From an uncultured Selenomonadales bacterium (GTDB lineage: Bacteria > Bacillota_C > Negativicutes > Selenomonadales > Selenomonadaceae): 6,628 bases of DNA. The translations under genes and the position numbers were made by a program. The notes below the pieces were generated by a model. It saw only the letters and a program-made list of their open reading frames with translations, searched no databases and had not been told where the DNA came from. The DNA lies in contig CAMYWI010000078.1 in NCBI GenBank assembly GCA_947302675.1, forward strand, positions 1 through 6,628, written 5' to 3'. Positions 5,560 to 6,628 of this stretch are shown in pieces. Each line of letters starts with the position of its first letter. Within the stretch, counting starts at the first letter, position 1.

Positions 5560-6470
5560 TTTGTTATTTAGGCTTAGGCGCGAATCTCGGAGCGCGAGAA
5601 AAAACTTTGCGGCGGGCGATTGAACTCATAAAAAAAATCCCCGCAGTGAAGTTGTTACGGGTATCGTCGTTTTACGAAACGGAGGCTTGGGGCGTCGTCA
5701 ATCAGCCGAACTTCATCAACGCCGCGATAAAAATTTCAACCGCGCTTGAGCTGCTCGCTCTGCTTGACGAGTTGCAACGGATTGAACTGGAGCTTGGCAG
5801 GGTTCGCCGCGAACATTGGGGAGCGCGTACCATCGATATCGACATTCTTTTTATCGAAGGGCGAGAAATTTCTTGCGAGCGATTGACGGTGCCACATAAA
5901 TTTCTTTTCGCGCGGGACTTTGCGCTTGTGCCGCTTAAGGAAATTTTCTCGTCGCTTGAGTGCAAACTTCACGGCGATAAAGTTATTCGCGTCGAAGGTT
6001 CGCCGATTGATTTTAAGTTCAAGCTCGTTGCGTGCGTCGATAAAAATTTCGGGCTTGGCTACAAAAATAATCTGCTGTTTAAAATCCCTGCCGACCTTAG
6101 AAATTTCCGTGCGCTAACTTTGAATCACACAATCGTTTTCGGGCGCAAGACCCTTGCAACTTTCCCTAATCAACAGCCGCTCGACGGGCGTAGGAATATT
6201 CTCTTGAGCCGTTCGCTGAAAAGTTTAGCGGGCTTTGAAGTCGTCGGGGGCGTCGAGGAACTCTTTGACATTTTGGACGCGGCGAAGGAAAATTTTGTTA
6301 TCGGCGGCGCAGAAGTTTTCAACGAGCTGATTCCCTACGCCGCAGAAATTTTCTTGACGGTCGTCGACGCAGAGGCGCAAGCCGACGTTTTCTTTCCAAA
6401 CGTTGACGAATTCACTTTGCAAGCCGCGCGGATTGTTGACGGCTGCGAATTCAGGAGATATACGCGATGA
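5556..6470 (+). CDS. Bifunctional HPPK-dihydrofolate reductase fusion (FolK-FolA)
   Basis: One uninterrupted 304-residue frame holds two folate enzymes. Residues 1-~135 are 6-hydroxymethyl-dihydropterin pyrophosphokinase: YLGLGANLG (4-12), SSFYETEAWG (37-46), QPNFINAA (50-57), WGARTIDIDILF (88-99) with the Mg-binding Asp94 and Asp96, and VPH...RDFALVPL (112-127). A linker of about 20 residues leads to dihydrofolate reductase (~155-304): FKLVACVD (155-162), IPADLRNF (177-184) with catalytic Asp180 (E. coli Asp27), FGRKT (195-199), GRRN (211-214), VIGGAEVF (248-255) and LTVVDAE (267-273). The E. coli Pro21-Trp22 pair is Leu174-Phe175. Phe255 matches S. aureus Phe98, the trimethoprim-sensitive state. 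Both halves look complete and catalytically intact. It starts on the folB stop (ATGA, 5556-5559). I know FolB-FolK and FolK-FolP fusions, but FolK-FolA is uncommon to my knowledge. Confidence 0.95.
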   Translation: MICYLGLGANLGAREKTLRRAIELIKKIPAVKLLRVSSFYETEAWGVVNQPNFINAAIKISTALELLALLDELQRIELELGRVRREHWGARTIDIDILFIEGREISCERLTVPHKFLFARDFALVPLKEIFSSLECKLHGDKVIRVEGSPIDFKFKLVACVDKNFGLGYKNNLLFKIPADLRNFRALTLNHTIVFGRKTLATFPNQQPLDGRRNILLSRSLKSLAGFEVVGGVEELFDILDAAKENFVIGGAEVFNELIPYAAEIFLTVVDAEAQADVFFPNVDEFTLQAARIVDGCEFRRYTR

Positions 6471-6628
6471 GAAAAATTTTTAGGAACGATTGGGCGGAGC
6501 TGTTGAACGACGAACTCAACGAGCCGTACTATCAGGAGCTGCGCAAGTTTTTAATCGACGAGTACAGCACGAAGAAAATTTTCCCGAACATGTACGACAT
6601 CTTCAACGCGCTGCACTTCACGAGCTAC
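6467..6628 (+). CDS. ung: Uracil-DNA glycosylase, N-terminal part (runs off the window)
   Basis: It excises uracil from DNA to start base-excision repair. The 54 visible residues begin MRKIFRNDWAELL and contain EPYYQELRKFL (19-29) and KKIFPNMYDIFNALHFTSY (36-54). These match the start of family-1 UNG (B. subtilis has KPYYQELR and DIFNALHYTSY at the same places). The catalytic GQDPYH motif should follow just past the window edge. The ATG overlaps the TGA of the preceding fusion gene as ATGA (6467-6470), with AGGAGA at 6453-6458. Its place behind dihydrofolate reductase may reflect the link between folate-dependent dTMP synthesis and uracil in DNA, but that is inference. Confidence 0.93.
   Translation, partial: MRKIFRNDWAELLNDELNEPYYQELRKFLIDEYSTKKIFPNMYDIFNALHFTSY

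Overview
The window is a divergent pair of operons, apparently from a bacterium that combines Gram-positive-style translation signals (strong AGGAG-type ribosome binding sites, one GTG start) with a tripartite RND efflux system that needs an outer membrane. That combination, with roughly balanced GC, suggests a diderm Firmicute such as a member of the Negativicutes (Selenomonas/Veillonella relatives). This placement is an inference and no marker gene here proves it.

Minus-strand operon (4046 down to 1, transcribed leftward and running off the window): an AcrA-type periplasmic adaptor lipoprotein (4046-2766); a sodium/amino-acid symporter of the DAACS (glutamate/serine transporter) family carrying an extra N-terminal domain that resembles a degenerate RsbW/SpoIIAB-type ATPase (2753-1140); and the first ~370 residues of an AcrB-type RND permease (from 1117). 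Gaps are only 12 and 22 bp, so the three genes are probably one transcript. The permease reading frame is broken near 262-271: its homology continues in another frame to the window edge, so it is either a true pseudogene or a sequencing/assembly error.

Intergenic region (4047-4357, 311 bp): two good sigma-A-like promoters lie back to back, with their -35 hexamers separated by 1 bp. The leftward one is TTGACA-17-TAAAAT and the rightward one is TTGAAC-17-TATAAT. The rightward transcript would have a ~210-nt leader containing a 15-bp palindrome and a run of strong hairpins. That block looks like a dispersed intergenic repeat more than a known riboswitch.

Plus-strand operon (4358 to the right edge): folP (dihydropteroate synthase), folB (dihydroneopterin aldolase), a single gene fusing folK (HPPK) to folA (dihydrofolate reductase), and the start of ung (uracil-DNA glycosylase). 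Each junction is a 4-bp ATGA stop/start overlap, indicating tight translational coupling. FolB makes 6-hydroxymethyl-dihydropterin, the FolK half pyrophosphorylates it, FolP joins it to p-aminobenzoate, and the FolA half reduces dihydrofolate. Dihydrofolate synthase (FolC) and the GTP cyclohydrolase step are not in this window.

The most unusual points are the symporter inserted between the two pump genes, its fused degenerate ATPase-like domain with substrate-site changes predicting neutral substrates, and the FolK-FolA fusion.
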